From CAYGWX01 sp964353855 [NCBI: uncultured bacterium] (GTDB lineage Bacteria; Edwardsbacteria; CAYGWX01): 64,000 nt of DNA. The notes under the pieces were generated by a model that was not told where the DNA came from, made no database searches, and was given only the letters and a program-made list of their open reading frames with translations. The stretch covers positions 125,504-189,503 of the forward strand of contig CAYGWX010000001.1 in assembly GCA_964353855.1 (NCBI GenBank), given 5' to 3'. Both the position numbers and the translations under genes were made by a program. Below are positions 8,378-16,104 of this stretch, one piece after another (position 1 is the first letter of the stretch; every line of letters begins with the position of its first letter).

Positions 8378-9646
8378 ATGTCCACCCTGAAAGGGTCGAA
8401 TTTCACCGGCCGCACGATCTTCATCCCCACGATGAGCACCGGCGGCGCCCGGGCCGTGGCCGCGGTGTTCGGATCCTTCGGCATCCAGGCCGCCCCCACG
8501 CCACCATCGGACGAACGTACCCTGGCGATCGGGGCCCGCTACACCTCAGGGGACGAATGCTATCCCGAGAAGATCACTATCGGCGATGCCCTGCGCCTTC
8601 TGGAGGATGGTGCCGACCCCAGGAAGGTGGCCTTCTTCATGCCCACGACCCTGGGGCCCTGCCGTTTCGGCCAGTACAGCCAGCTCCTGCGCAAGGTGCT
8701 CAACGACAACGGGTACGGCGAGGCCATGATCGTCTCGCCCAGCAGCGCTGACGGCTACGGGGACATCGGCGGGAATCCCACGGCCCTGATGCGCTCGGCC
8801 TGGCGGGCCATCGTGTCGAGCGACCTCGTGCGCAAGCTCCTCCTGCGCACCCGCCCCTACGAGCTTTCCCCCGGGGCCAGCGACCGGGCTTACGCCGAAT
8901 CCCTGGACGACCTCTGCGCGGTTCTGTCCAAGCCCCCGAACAAGATGAAGGTCCAATTGGGCGAGCTGGTTGCCTCCCTGATAAGGGCCCGGGACCGCTT
9001 CCGGAAGATCCCTCGCAAGGACGGAGACGACATCCTCGTGGTGGGGGTGGTGGGGGAGATCTTCTGCCGGCTGAACGCCTTCAGCAACGAGGACGTAATC
9101 CGCAAACTGGAGGCCCAGGGGGCCGAGGCCTGGCTCTCGGACATCTCGGAGTGGATATGGTACACCCATTCCGAGCGCCAGCGAAAGCTCAGGCTGGCCG
9201 ACGAGCGTTTCTCCATGGGGATGCTCAAAGCCAAGATAAAGGGTCTGTTCATGCACAAGGACGAGCACGCCCTGCTCCTCCCGCTCCAAGAGGACCTGAG
9301 AGGCCGGGAGGAGTCGGAGATCGAGGACCTCATGGCCCACGGACGGCCCTACCTGCCCCAGGAGGGAGCGATGGGCGAGATGGTGGTCTCGATCGGCAAG
9401 GCGGTTTACCTTTACGAGAAAGGAGTGGACGGGATCCTGGATATCAGCCCGTTCACCTGCATGAACGGGATCGTCTCCGAGGCTATCTATCCCCGGGTTG
9501 CCAAGCGTTGCCAGGGCCTGCCCATCCGGAACTTTTACTTCGACGGGACCCAGGGCGACCTGGATCGGGACCTCGGGATCTTTCTGGAGCTCTGCCGGAG
9601 TTACCAGGGGAGGAAGCATCGGAATCCGCCCCACCCCGCGCGATGA
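8378..9646 (+). CDS. 2-hydroxyacyl-CoA dehydratase (HgdB/BcrB-like) family protein
   Basis: 422 aa, starting 1 bp after the activase stop. Similar to the C-terminal part of the large 'CoA-substrate-specific activase' fusion proteins. Candidate iron-sulphur ligands are C61 (GDECYPEK) and C95 (GPCRFGQ), with further Cys in GEIFCRLN and PFTCMNG. The established role of the family is radical dehydration of 2-hydroxyacyl-CoA or ring reduction after activation by the HgdC-like protein. This orphan activase-dehydratase pair is widespread but has no demonstrated substrate that I know of. It is embedded between envelope-glycolipid genes and overlaps the next gene by ATGA, so a role in lipid or sugar modification is possible but speculative. 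Confidence 0.82.
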   Translation: MSTLKGSNFTGRTIFIPTMSTGGARAVAAVFGSFGIQAAPTPPSDERTLAIGARYTSGDECYPEKITIGDALRLLEDGADPRKVAFFMPTTLGPCRFGQYSQLLRKVLNDNGYGEAMIVSPSSADGYGDIGGNPTALMRSAWRAIVSSDLVRKLLLRTRPYELSPGASDRAYAESLDDLCAVLSKPPNKMKVQLGELVASLIRARDRFRKIPRKDGDDILVVGVVGEIFCRLNAFSNEDVIRKLEAQGAEAWLSDISEWIWYTHSERQRKLRLADERFSMGMLKAKIKGLFMHKDEHALLLPLQEDLRGREESEIEDLMAHGRPYLPQEGAMGEMVVSIGKAVYLYEKGVDGILDISPFTCMNGIVSEAIYPRVAKRCQGLPIRNFYFDGTQGDLDRDLGIFLELCRSYQGRKHRNPPHPAR

Positions 9647-10497
9647 GCAAGGCGTTCTGGATCCGCGCCGGAACGGGCCTGCTCCGCTTCCTGCCCTATG
9701 GGTGGGCCCGGACCATCGCCCTGGCGGCCGGGGACCTCTCCTGGCTTCTGCTCAAGGAGAGGCGGCGGATTCTTGAGGAAAACCTTTTTCGCACCGCTTC
9801 TGGAAAAGACAAGGAAACACGGCGTAACTTGGGGCGGGCCACCTTCCGCAACTTCGCCCTCTGTTTCATCGACTTTCTCAGGCTTCCCTTCCTGAGCAGG
9901 GAGGAGGTCATCCGACAGGTTGAGATCCATGGGCTGGAGAACCTCGATCAAGCCCTGGCTCAAGGCAAGGGGGCGATCCTGGTCACGGGCCACCTGGGAA
10001 ACTGGGATTTCGCCGGAGCCTATCTGGCCGCCTTGGGCTATCCCATCCACGCCGTGGGCGAGGACCTCGACCCTGAGATCTATGCGGTCTACGAGCGGTA
10101 CCGCGGGGCTACCGGCATGAAGATCATCTCGCTCTCCGGTGCGGCGCTCCCTTGTTTGCGGGTACTCAAGCAAAAAGAGCTTTTGGTCCTCGTCGGGGAC
10201 CGGGCGATCCACGGCCAGGGCCTGACCGTGGATTTCTGCGGAGGCCGGCGGGTTCTCCCCGAGGGGCCAGCGGCCTTCGTGCTCAAAACCGGCGCTGCGC
10301 TGGTCATCGGGTACCTGGTCCTTAATCCCGGAGGTTGCGAAAAGCGGTACCGGGGGGTGATCAGCCCGGTGCTAACCCCCCAAGCCGCGGGAGCCCAAGA
10401 CGTACCGGGATTCACCCAGGCTATCGCGGACGCCCTTTCCCAGGCGGTCAAGCGATATCCCGACCAGTGGTTCGTATTTCAACCCCAGTGGAAGTAA
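9643..10497 (+). CDS. Lysophospholipid acyltransferase (LpxL/HtrB/MsbB family)
   Basis: 284 aa from the ATG that overlaps the preceding TGA; an earlier in-frame start would run deep into the upstream gene. The catalytic HX4D motif is in GHLGNWD (H117, D122). The acceptor-site region VGDRAIHGQG and the substrate-binding EGPAAF follow. N-terminal hydrophobic helices (about 10-38) place it at the inner membrane. The family transfers a second acyl chain to Kdo-lipid A, or makes other acylated glycolipids such as PIM or ornithine lipids. It is followed by a PimA-like GT4, so a glycolipid acyltransferase is as likely as a lipid A enzyme. Confidence 0.9.
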   Translation: MSKAFWIRAGTGLLRFLPYGWARTIALAAGDLSWLLLKERRRILEENLFRTASGKDKETRRNLGRATFRNFALCFIDFLRLPFLSREEVIRQVEIHGLENLDQALAQGKGAILVTGHLGNWDFAGAYLAALGYPIHAVGEDLDPEIYAVYERYRGATGMKIISLSGAALPCLRVLKQKELLVLVGDRAIHGQGLTVDFCGGRRVLPEGPAAFVLKTGAALVIGYLVLNPGGCEKRYRGVISPVLTPQAAGAQDVPGFTQAIADALSQAVKRYPDQWFVFQPQWK

Positions 10498-10513
10498 TCG
10501 GACGACTAGCAAG

Positions 10514-11650
10514 ATGACCTCAGGGCCCTTGAAGATTTGCCTCGTATCGGATATTTATTATCCCCATCCCGGAGGGGTGAGCGAGCACATCTACCACCTG
10601 GCCCAGAACCTGCGCCAGCGCGGGCACACGGTCAAGATCCTGACCGCGGATCACGGGGACAACAAAGGATACGATCACCCTGACATCCTGAGGGTCGGCC
10701 GCGCCTTGCCCGTCCCCGTCAACAAATCCATGGGGATGGTAACGATTGGCCGCAACCTCTCCGAGGAGGTCCAGGGAATCCTGGCGCGGGAGCAATTCGA
10801 TGTGGTGCACATGCACGGCCCGCTGGCCCCCATGCTCCCTTTCCTGGCTCTGCTTCACTCTCACGCCACTAACTTCGCCACCTTTCATGCCGCCCACGAG
10901 GACTCCACAGGCTATGCCCTGTTCGGGCCCATCCTGCAGGGCTATTTCGATAAGCTCCACGGCCTGATCGCGGTCTCGCCCGTGGCCCGGGATTCCATCG
11001 CCAAATACTTTCCCGGGGACTATCGCATCATTCCCAACGGGATAGATGTGGGGAGGTTCGATGTGGGGATCGAACCGTTGGAGAAATTCCAGGATGGCAG
11101 CCCTACGATTCTTTTCGTCGGGCGCCTGGAGTCCCGCAAAGGCATCCGCTATCTCCTGCAGGCCTTCCCCTATGTCTGGGAACGCTTGCCCAAGGCCCGC
11201 TTGGTGGTGGTGGGCCCGGGAAAGGCCCGCACCCTCTACCGCTATTACTCCTCGAGCGAGGCCCGGGAACGGATCCTTTTCGAAGGGCTGGTTCCGGCCA
11301 AAGATCTCCCGCGCTATTACGCCAGCTGCGACGTGTTCTGCTCCCCGGCCACGGGCCAGGAGAGCTTCGGAATCGTACTCCTGGAGGCGATGGCCTGCGG
11401 CAAGGCCCTGGTGGCCTCGGACATCCCGGGGTACCGCTGCGTCGTGAGCCACGGCGAGGACGGAATGCTCGTGCCGCCGCGCAGCCCCAAGCGCCTGGCC
11501 GTGATGCTGTCCAAAGTCCTCTCCGACAAGGCCCTGCGCGAGCACCTCGGGGCCCAGGGGAGGCGCAAGGCGGAGCAGTATTCCTGGTTGCGTATCGCCG
11601 AGCAGGTCGAGGAATATTACCTCGAGGTGATGGCCCGGAGGAGCCGTTGA
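10514..11650 (+). CDS. Glycosyltransferase family 4 (PimA-like)
   Basis: 378 aa GT-B enzyme. The N-terminal domain begins KICLVSDIYYPHPGGVSEHI with the GGV glycine loop (residues 20-22). The C-terminal Glyco_transf_1 domain has VGRLESRKG and the EX7E motif (E283, E291 in ESFGIVLLEAMACGK). Closest in style to phosphatidylinositol mannosyltransferase PimA and related lipid glycosyltransferases. It lies between the acyltransferase and an MFS exporter. Its stop overlaps the TTG start of the MFS gene, supporting a four-gene glycolipid or polysaccharide operon. Donor and acceptor sugars are unknown. Confidence 0.92.
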   Translation: MTSGPLKICLVSDIYYPHPGGVSEHIYHLAQNLRQRGHTVKILTADHGDNKGYDHPDILRVGRALPVPVNKSMGMVTIGRNLSEEVQGILAREQFDVVHMHGPLAPMLPFLALLHSHATNFATFHAAHEDSTGYALFGPILQGYFDKLHGLIAVSPVARDSIAKYFPGDYRIIPNGIDVGRFDVGIEPLEKFQDGSPTILFVGRLESRKGIRYLLQAFPYVWERLPKARLVVVGPGKARTLYRYYSSSEARERILFEGLVPAKDLPRYYASCDVFCSPATGQESFGIVLLEAMACGKALVASDIPGYRCVVSHGEDGMLVPPRSPKRLAVMLSKVLSDKALREHLGAQGRRKAEQYSWLRIAEQVEEYYLEVMARRSR

Positions 11651-12999
11651 GCCGGAACGAGACCTTCACCTCGGTCCTCCGGATCCGGCAGTTTTTCCTT
11701 TTCGCCATCGGCCAGACCATCTCCCAGCTTGGCGACCAGCTCGATCACATGGCCCTGATCGGGCTGATCGGCGCCACCCACGCCGGGGGCTCCAGCGGGC
11801 CGGCCCTGGCCCAGCTGGCCATATTCTTCACCCTGCCGGTGATCCTGTTCGGGCCGGTGGTGGGGGTGCTGATCGACCGCTGGAACAAGAAGAAGACCCT
11901 GCTCGTCTGCGACTCCATCCGGGCCGCCCTGGTGGTGCTGATCCCGTTCGCCTACGCCTGGACGCGGAACCTCCTCTCGGTCTACGTCCTGGTCTTCTTC
12001 GTGTTCCTCCTCGGTCTGTTCTTCAACTCCGCGAAGATGGCGATCATCCCGGACCTCGTGGCCCGGCGCAAGCTGCTCTCGGCGAACGCTGTGAACAACT
12101 TCATCGGGCGCTTCGCCACGGTGATCGGGACCGTTTTCGGCGGGCTGATCGTGGGCTGGTACGTCTGGGAGAAGATCGGGTGGAAGGGCTATGCGGTGGG
12201 GTTCTATCTCGACGGCATTTCCTACGCGGTCTCGGTGGTGACCCTGGCGTTCGTGATGAGCAAGGCGGTGAAGCCCCGCGAGCCGGTCGAGGCCAAGCTC
12301 TCCCAGGATATGGGCGAGACCCTGCAGCGCGTGGAGCGGGTCTTCCTGGCGCTGTTCCAGGACCTGCGCGAGGTCTACCGCCTGATCCGGCGCGACCGGA
12401 AGCTTTTCTACGTCCTGGCCTCGGTCATCCTGCTCGCGATCCTCGGCGGATCGATCTACGTGCTCGTGATCGTCATCGTGCAGTCCCAGATGAAATGGGG
12501 GACCAAGGGGATCGGCTTCCTGGGCGGAATCACGGCCGGAGGGATGATCCTGGGTTCCTTCCTGATCGGGACCTTCGGCAGCAGGTGGGACAAGCGCCAG
12601 ACGATCCTGCTCGGCTTCGTCACGATCGGCGTGATCATGGCCGCCTTCGCCCGCTCCTTCACCTTTGCCCTGCTTGGACCCCTGGCCTTTATCGGCGGGG
12701 CCATCCTGGCCCCGGTCATGATCTCCCAGGACACCCTCCTGCATGAGATCGTGCCCGCCGAGGCCCGGGGGCGGATCTTCTCCACGCGCGAGCTCATCCT
12801 GAACACCGCGTTCGCGCTCACCGCGGTGATCGTCGGGGCCGTGGTCACCCTGCTCCCGCTCCTCGGAGCCAGGGATCCCTACCGGGTGGCCCTGTTCGCC
12901 CTGGGCGCCCTGATCGTCCTCCTGGGCCTGATCGGGGAGGTCATGCTCCTGCGACGGGGCAAGGCCCGTTCCTCTTTGGCGGATGTCCCCAAGGGATAA
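11647..12999 (+). CDS. MFS transporter (MFS_3 / exporter type)
   Basis: 450 aa, TTG start overlapping the upstream TGA. About 10-12 hydrophobic segments. The loop after TM2 reads GVLIDRWNKKKTLL, the MFS motif-A position. The order of helices and the FFNSAKMAIIPDLV segment resemble EntS/MFS_3 exporters. A roughly 45-residue cytoplasmic loop lies near residues 215-255. The operon position between GT4 and polysaccharide deacetylase suggests it could export a glycoconjugate, but MFS_3 members export many compounds and the substrate cannot be assigned. Confidence 0.88.
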   Translation: MSRNETFTSVLRIRQFFLFAIGQTISQLGDQLDHMALIGLIGATHAGGSSGPALAQLAIFFTLPVILFGPVVGVLIDRWNKKKTLLVCDSIRAALVVLIPFAYAWTRNLLSVYVLVFFVFLLGLFFNSAKMAIIPDLVARRKLLSANAVNNFIGRFATVIGTVFGGLIVGWYVWEKIGWKGYAVGFYLDGISYAVSVVTLAFVMSKAVKPREPVEAKLSQDMGETLQRVERVFLALFQDLREVYRLIRRDRKLFYVLASVILLAILGGSIYVLVIVIVQSQMKWGTKGIGFLGGITAGGMILGSFLIGTFGSRWDKRQTILLGFVTIGVIMAAFARSFTFALLGPLAFIGGAILAPVMISQDTLLHEIVPAEARGRIFSTRELILNTAFALTAVIVGAVVTLLPLLGARDPYRVALFALGALIVLLGLIGEVMLLRRGKARSSLADVPKG

Positions 13000-13002
13000 G
13001 GG

Positions 13003-13950
13003 ATGACGGACACCCTCCGCTACGACATCGTAGGGTTTCCCAAATTCCATTACCACGGGCTGCCCCTCGGGCTTTTCATCCTCATCGGCCTGCTCCTTCT
13101 GGCCGCGGGGTTCTATCTCCTCTACCGCCGCTGGAAGCGTGCCTACGGGCTTCCCGGGCTGTCCGCTGTCCCGGTCCTGGCCTACCACAAGGTGGACGAG
13201 CGCTGGGAGTGGGGCGGGACCCGCACCACTCCCCGGCAGTTCGCGGCCCAGGTGCGCTGGTTAAAGGAGGAAGGCTACCGCGCGATCCCGGCCTCGGAGG
13301 TGGCCCGGCTGGCCTCGGAGGGAAAGCGGCCCCCGCCCAAGTCCGTGGTTCTCACCTTCGATGATGCCTACGAGAGCGTCTATCAGAACGCCTTCCCGGT
13401 GATGAAGGAGTGCGGGTTCGCAGGCACGGTCTTTTTGATCACGGGCTACGCAGGCAAGTCCAATGCCTGGGACGTGAACTGGGGGGGGAGGAAATTCCAT
13501 CACCTCTCCTGGTTCCAGGCCAGGAAGATGGCCGAGGAGGGCTGGGAGTTCGGCTCCCATTCCGTGAGCCATCCGGACCTCACGAAGATACCGGAAGCCG
13601 ATGCCCTGGCGGAGCTCGTGAAATCCAGGGAAACGATCGAGCGGGAGCTGGGCAAGCCCTGCGAGCTCCTGTCCTATCCCTTCGGGCGGTACAACGAGAG
13701 GGTCCAGGTCCTGGCCAGGCAGGCGGGGTACAAGGCGGCCTTCGCCCTGTATCCGAAGAGGTCCAACCGGGATGAGGATATCTTCGCTCTGCGGCGCAAG
13801 GGGGTCTACCTCATCGATACCCTGTTCGACTTCCGGGTCAAGGTGGAGGAGCCGGCCTTCTGGTTTCCTTTCTCGGACCTCTCCGGGAGGCTGATCAACT
13901 GGTTCGCCACCGGGACGTTCGAAGTCAAAGGCTACCACCCGCCGGAGTAG
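13003..13950 (+). CDS. Membrane-anchored polysaccharide deacetylase (NodB/CE4)
   Basis: 315 aa. A single membrane helix (about residues 20-41) is followed by the NodB domain. The catalytic Asp and metal ligands are visible: TFDD (D120, D121) and SHSVSH (H186, H190). A later SYPFGRYNERV segment is the typical CE4 motif 3. The family removes N- or O-acetyl groups from peptidoglycan, chitooligomers or exopolysaccharide outside the membrane. It is the last gene of the acyltransferase-GT4-MFS run, with a 3-bp gap. Module A begins about 35 bp after its stop. Confidence 0.93.
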   Translation: MTDTLRYDIVGFPKFHYHGLPLGLFILIGLLLLAAGFYLLYRRWKRAYGLPGLSAVPVLAYHKVDERWEWGGTRTTPRQFAAQVRWLKEEGYRAIPASEVARLASEGKRPPPKSVVLTFDDAYESVYQNAFPVMKECGFAGTVFLITGYAGKSNAWDVNWGGRKFHHLSWFQARKMAEEGWEFGSHSVSHPDLTKIPEADALAELVKSRETIERELGKPCELLSYPFGRYNERVQVLARQAGYKAAFALYPKRSNRDEDIFALRRKGVYLIDTLFDFRVKVEEPAFWFPFSDLSGRLINWFATGTFEVKGYHPPE

Positions 13951-14126
13951 GGTCGGGCCTTTCAATATCTCAATTTTTTAAGAAAGGGCCTGCTTAAAGG
14001 TTCAACAAAGCCAACCTATCACCCGCCAAAGACTTACCTTCCCGCTTTTTAGCTTCAATCCGCTTTCTACATCCCGGTTTTAAACCACAACCCAAGCTGT
14101 AACAAGGCATTATCCTAACACCTCCC

Positions 14127-14220
14127 GAGGTGTTCCCGCCAAGTTCCCACCAATTTGACGCCAATTTCACGCCAACTTCACGCCAATTTGACGCCAAGTT
14201 CACGCCAACTTGACGCTAAT
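14127..14220. repeat. 11-bp-period direct array, module A
   Basis: Eight consecutive near-identical 11-bp units, consensus GCCAAYTTSAC, at 14127, 14138, 14149, 14160, 14171, 14182, 14193 and 14204. Every start is exactly 11 bases after the last, and the array then decays into GCTAATTATTC. There are no spacers, so it is not a CRISPR array. About one helical turn per unit puts all copies on the same DNA face, as with iterons or protein-binding arrays. It ends about 20 bp before the -35 of the promoter at 14240. Confidence 0.9.
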
Positions 14221-14239
14221 TATTCCAGCACCAAGGTAC

Positions 14240-14270
14240 TTGACAAAGGAGTGGTAAACACGAGTATAAT
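14240..14270 (+). promoter_or_regulatory. Promoter of the 215-aa gene, module A
   Basis: TTGACA (14240-14245), 19-bp spacer, TATAAT (14265-14270). The whole block GGTACTTGACAAAGGA plus TGGTAAACACGA and TATAATA is shared almost base for base with 29587-29623 in module B, although the leaders that follow differ in length. The 19-bp spacer is longer than ideal, which often means an activator is needed. Confidence 0.75.
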
Positions 14271-14294
14271 AATCAGCGCAGGCTGATTATTGGG

Positions 14295-14328
14295 GTTAGA
14301 CGGTTGGACGGTTCGACGGTTGGACAGT
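14295..14328. repeat. GGTTNGACGG decamer cluster
   Basis: Three to four imperfect 10-bp units of the type GGTTGGACGG, GGTTCGACGG, GGTTGGACAG. The same family recurs at about 30515-30550 (inside module B) and 36695-36726 (right edge of the insertion in the DUF6754 cluster). Confidence 0.7.
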
Positions 14329-14420
14329 AAAGGAGGTTAATCGGTTAGCCGGTTAATCCGTTCACCTAACCAACAAAGCACAAAGAGACGAACGCTTAGT
14401 AACTGAGGAAGGAGTAAGAG

Positions 14421-15068
14421 ATGGCAAAGGTAAGGTCGCCCCTGCACAGCATCGGCTTGCGGGGCCGGATGGCGGACGGGTTCGTGTTCACGGAATGGCG
14501 GGGGATCAGCTGCATGCGAACCTTCGTGATGCCCAGCCAGCCCAGGACCCAGAGGAGAGAGCAGGTCTGGAAGACCACGCCTGTCGTGACCCGGGCCTGG
14601 GCAGGCCTATCGGACCCGGAGAGAGCACAGTGGGACGCGTTCACACTTCTGGTCAAGCCGATAGACCCCACCCTGGGAAGGGAGAGCCACTGGTCCGGGT
14701 ACAACGCCTATCTCTCCGTGAACCGGGTCCTGGCCGACGCGGGGTTATCCCTGGTCATCCAGCCCCCGGGCATCCCCCAGCCCAATCCGCCGGAGAGGTT
14801 CAGACTCAGAAATCCAAGCCCGGGAGTCGTGCGCATCCGCTGGGAGCCACTGCCAGCAGGGACTTTGATAGACCTCTGGCTCAACCAGGGCAAAGCCTCC
14901 CGCAAAGCCTACCCCTCCAAGTTCAACCACCTGGTCTACGCCGACGGCACCACCGGCCTCCATGTCCTCTCGGGAATCCCTGCGGGAACAAGGGTAGCAG
15001 TCAAAGGCCGGGTCGTAAGGCCCGACGGCGGAAAGTCGTACTACGCGCAAGCCGAGATCGTTGTCTAA
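14421..15068 (+). CDS. Module A copy of a 215-aa conserved protein of unknown function
   Basis: 215 aa, ATG preceded by GGAAGGAG. No named domain recognised. The N-terminal half (residues 1-85) has the pattern SPLHS..LRGR.ADG..F..WRG...MRTF.MPSQPRT, then a W..L...ER..W segment (about 58-72). Small proteins with this 'WKG..yvR..v.P.nP.T' pattern occur in many metagenomic genomes, some phage-like. The C-terminal half (about 118-215) is rich in beta-strand residues, with RLRNPSPGVVRIRWEPLPAGTL and SGIPAGTRVAVKGRVVR, resembling a fibronectin III-type domain. The paralogue at 29674-30321 is closely similar over its full length; 57710-58351 is a more distant relative. No signal peptide. It opens module A and is followed by the structured RNA. 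Confidence 0.8.
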   Translation: MAKVRSPLHSIGLRGRMADGFVFTEWRGISCMRTFVMPSQPRTQRREQVWKTTPVVTRAWAGLSDPERAQWDAFTLLVKPIDPTLGRESHWSGYNAYLSVNRVLADAGLSLVIQPPGIPQPNPPERFRLRNPSPGVVRIRWEPLPAGTLIDLWLNQGKASRKAYPSKFNHLVYADGTTGLHVLSGIPAGTRVAVKGRVVRPDGGKSYYAQAEIVV

Positions 15069-15145
15069 ACCCCAAAGGGTTGCTGATTTCGCGGTGAGAA
15101 ATGTGAATTCAGCATAGGGAACCGTTAGCTTTTACTTGCCACCCC

Positions 15146-15175
15146 TTGACAGCAGGCTTACCCTTCTGGTATAGT
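15146..15175 (+). promoter_or_regulatory. Promoter of the structured RNA, module A
   Basis: TTGACA (15146-15151), 18-bp spacer, TATAGT (15170-15175). The identical hexamers and spacer length occur in module B at 30328-30357, and the bases around the -10 and start site are also conserved, although much of the spacer differs. This is the pattern expected of a real promoter. Confidence 0.82.
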
Positions 15176-15181
15176 AAGGCC

Positions 15182-15323
15182 ACAACAAGGCAGCCAAGGC
15201 TGGAGTCAGGCAAACCCGGTTGAGGAGGAAGCCTTAAAAGAATTAGACGCTGGAAGAGGCCCCGTTTCCGGGGCGGGTGAAAGACAGCTAACATCACCCT
15301 ATACTCAGCGTCCTTTTCTTTTC
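15182..15323 (+). ncRNA. Structured RNA, module A copy (new candidate)
   Basis: About 140 nt from the predicted start to a T-rich tract. The 3' half folds into a closed junction: outer stem 15246-15253 with 15305-15312 (GACGCTGG/TCAGCGTC), hairpin GCCCCG-TTTC-CGGGGC at 15259-15274, and hairpin GGGTGA/TCACCC at 15275-15280 with 15294-15299 closing a 13-nt loop. The T-rich run 15314-15321 could terminate transcription. Module B keeps every stem and loop length while the loops change (TTTC to GAAA; a G-T pair becomes G-C). The 5' half contains AAGGC/GCCTT, which may pair, and a GGAGG-like sequence. In this copy the potential short ORF is broken by stops, favouring RNA over protein function. Confidence 0.7.
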
Positions 15324-15392
15324 CCCCGGCCCCCTCGAAACCCCGGTGTCCTGCGCCGTGACGGCTTAAACTAAATAAACAACCAAACCAAC

Positions 15393-15417
15393 GGGGGCGG
15401 GGCATCGCGCCGCCCCC
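15393..15417 (+). promoter_or_regulatory. Leader hairpin before cargo gene at 15440
   Basis: 8-bp perfect stem GGGGGCGG/CCGCCCCC with an inner GC-ATC-GC cap. It lies 22 bp before the ATG of the next gene, with no T run, so it is not an ordinary terminator. Similar hairpins precede the cargo genes at 16153, 17839, 18191, 30635 and 31356. Confidence 0.65.
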
Positions 15418-15439
15418 CGGAAAAGGAAAGGCCTCAAAA

Positions 15440-16072
15440 ATGCCTTGGTGGAGTTCAATCCCTTGGATTAAGTTACTTCCTCCCTTCTTAATGGTCGTGA
15501 CTTCCTTGGTTAAGGAGGTTCTGCCCAAAGAAAGAAAGGTTTTTAAATATATACTCATACCTTTGCTGGTTCTATTCTTCCTTGCTACCGTGCTATTTAT
15601 CGTTCAAGATCATCGGACCTCCATTGATTCAAAAAGGAGGGAATCAGAAGCCACCATCCAAACACATGCCGACCTCGATTCATTAAAGAGGCTATACGGC
15701 CCTATCGCAGAGATCGCCAAAGGCAAATATCCTAATTTAACAGACAAAAATGCCATTCTACAGCTTACAGCGAGAATCGAAGCAGCTGAGAAGGCTGCTA
15801 ATCCAGCCCCTTTAGCAACTAGGCTTCGAGGGCTCCTTGAAGAAATTGACCCGAAAATAATCCCGGCGCTCAAGACAGGTCACACTGGCTTTGAAGGCGG
15901 TATCACTGCATCACAGTTCACACGACTCCAGACAATTGCGAACGAAAGTGGGGCGAAGGAGTACATCAGGATCGATCCAGGGAGTGTGCGCATGGGCATC
16001 GGTATGGGCCCGGAGGGCGTGACATACAACGTAGCCTTCAAACTTAACCCCAAGTTATTACAGCAACCATGA
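15440..16072 (+). CDS. Hypothetical membrane-anchored coiled-coil protein (module A cargo)
   Basis: 210 aa, not recognised. Two hydrophobic stretches near the N-terminus (about residues 10-25 and 36-54; the second, YILIPLLVLFFLATVLFIV, is a clear membrane helix) are followed by a charged, helix-rich region (about 56-130, probable coiled coil) and a short globular tail. Codon use is much more AT-rich than in chromosomal neighbours, suggesting recent acquisition. It lies between the structured RNA and the methyltransferase gene and may belong with the latter; no function can be assigned. Confidence 0.7.
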   Translation: MPWWSSIPWIKLLPPFLMVVTSLVKEVLPKERKVFKYILIPLLVLFFLATVLFIVQDHRTSIDSKRRESEATIQTHADLDSLKRLYGPIAEIAKGKYPNLTDKNAILQLTARIEAAEKAANPAPLATRLRGLLEEIDPKIIPALKTGHTGFEGGITASQFTRLQTIANESGAKEYIRIDPGSVRMGIGMGPEGVTYNVAFKLNPKLLQQP

Positions 16073-16104
16073 CAAATGCTAAAAGAGCTAGCTGCTGGCC
16101 TGCG

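Larger units (their letters stand above)
13951..14420. other. Gene-free 470-bp head of module A
   Basis: AT-richer than the flanking genes. In order it holds: a segment (about 13990-14126) alignable with 29288-29425 upstream of module B (both contain AACAAAG..AACCT, AAAGACTTA and an AACCCAA-containing block); an 11-bp-period direct array (14127-14220); a TTGACA/TATAAT promoter (14240-14270); a GGTTNGACGG decamer cluster (14295-14328); and a leader ending in a GGAAGGAG ribosome site. On the minus strand the homologous segment reads as short peptides with similar spacing (VRI.PCYSLGCGLK versus VRTACWFALGYALK). This may be a remnant or very small protein; I do not call it a gene. Confidence 0.6.
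15069..15439. other. 371-bp spacer carrying a structured RNA and a cargo-leader hairpin
   Basis: No coding gene. It contains the conserved promoter and RNA (15146-15323), then a C-rich/AT-rich stretch, then a strong hairpin (15393-15417) 22 bp before the next start codon. The last part (AACAACCAAACCAACGG) is alignable with module B near 30575-30590. Confidence 0.7.

Noticed and set aside
9151-9642. Extended N-terminus for the acyltransferase gene
   Set aside because: The extra 164 codons lie entirely inside the dehydratase gene in another frame and show no similarity to LpxL N-termini; ATG 9643 overlapping the stop gives a normal protein.
14127-14220. 11-bp arrays considered as CRISPR or as a plasmid origin with iterons
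   Set aside because: Units are contiguous with no spacers; no Rep protein or DnaA-box cluster is nearby, so an origin cannot be supported.
14421-15323. Module A considered as a retron or diversity-generating retroelement, because of a structured RNA next to a variable protein
   Set aside because: No reverse transcriptase is encoded anywhere in the window and no template/variable repeat pair with adenine-biased changes is apparent.
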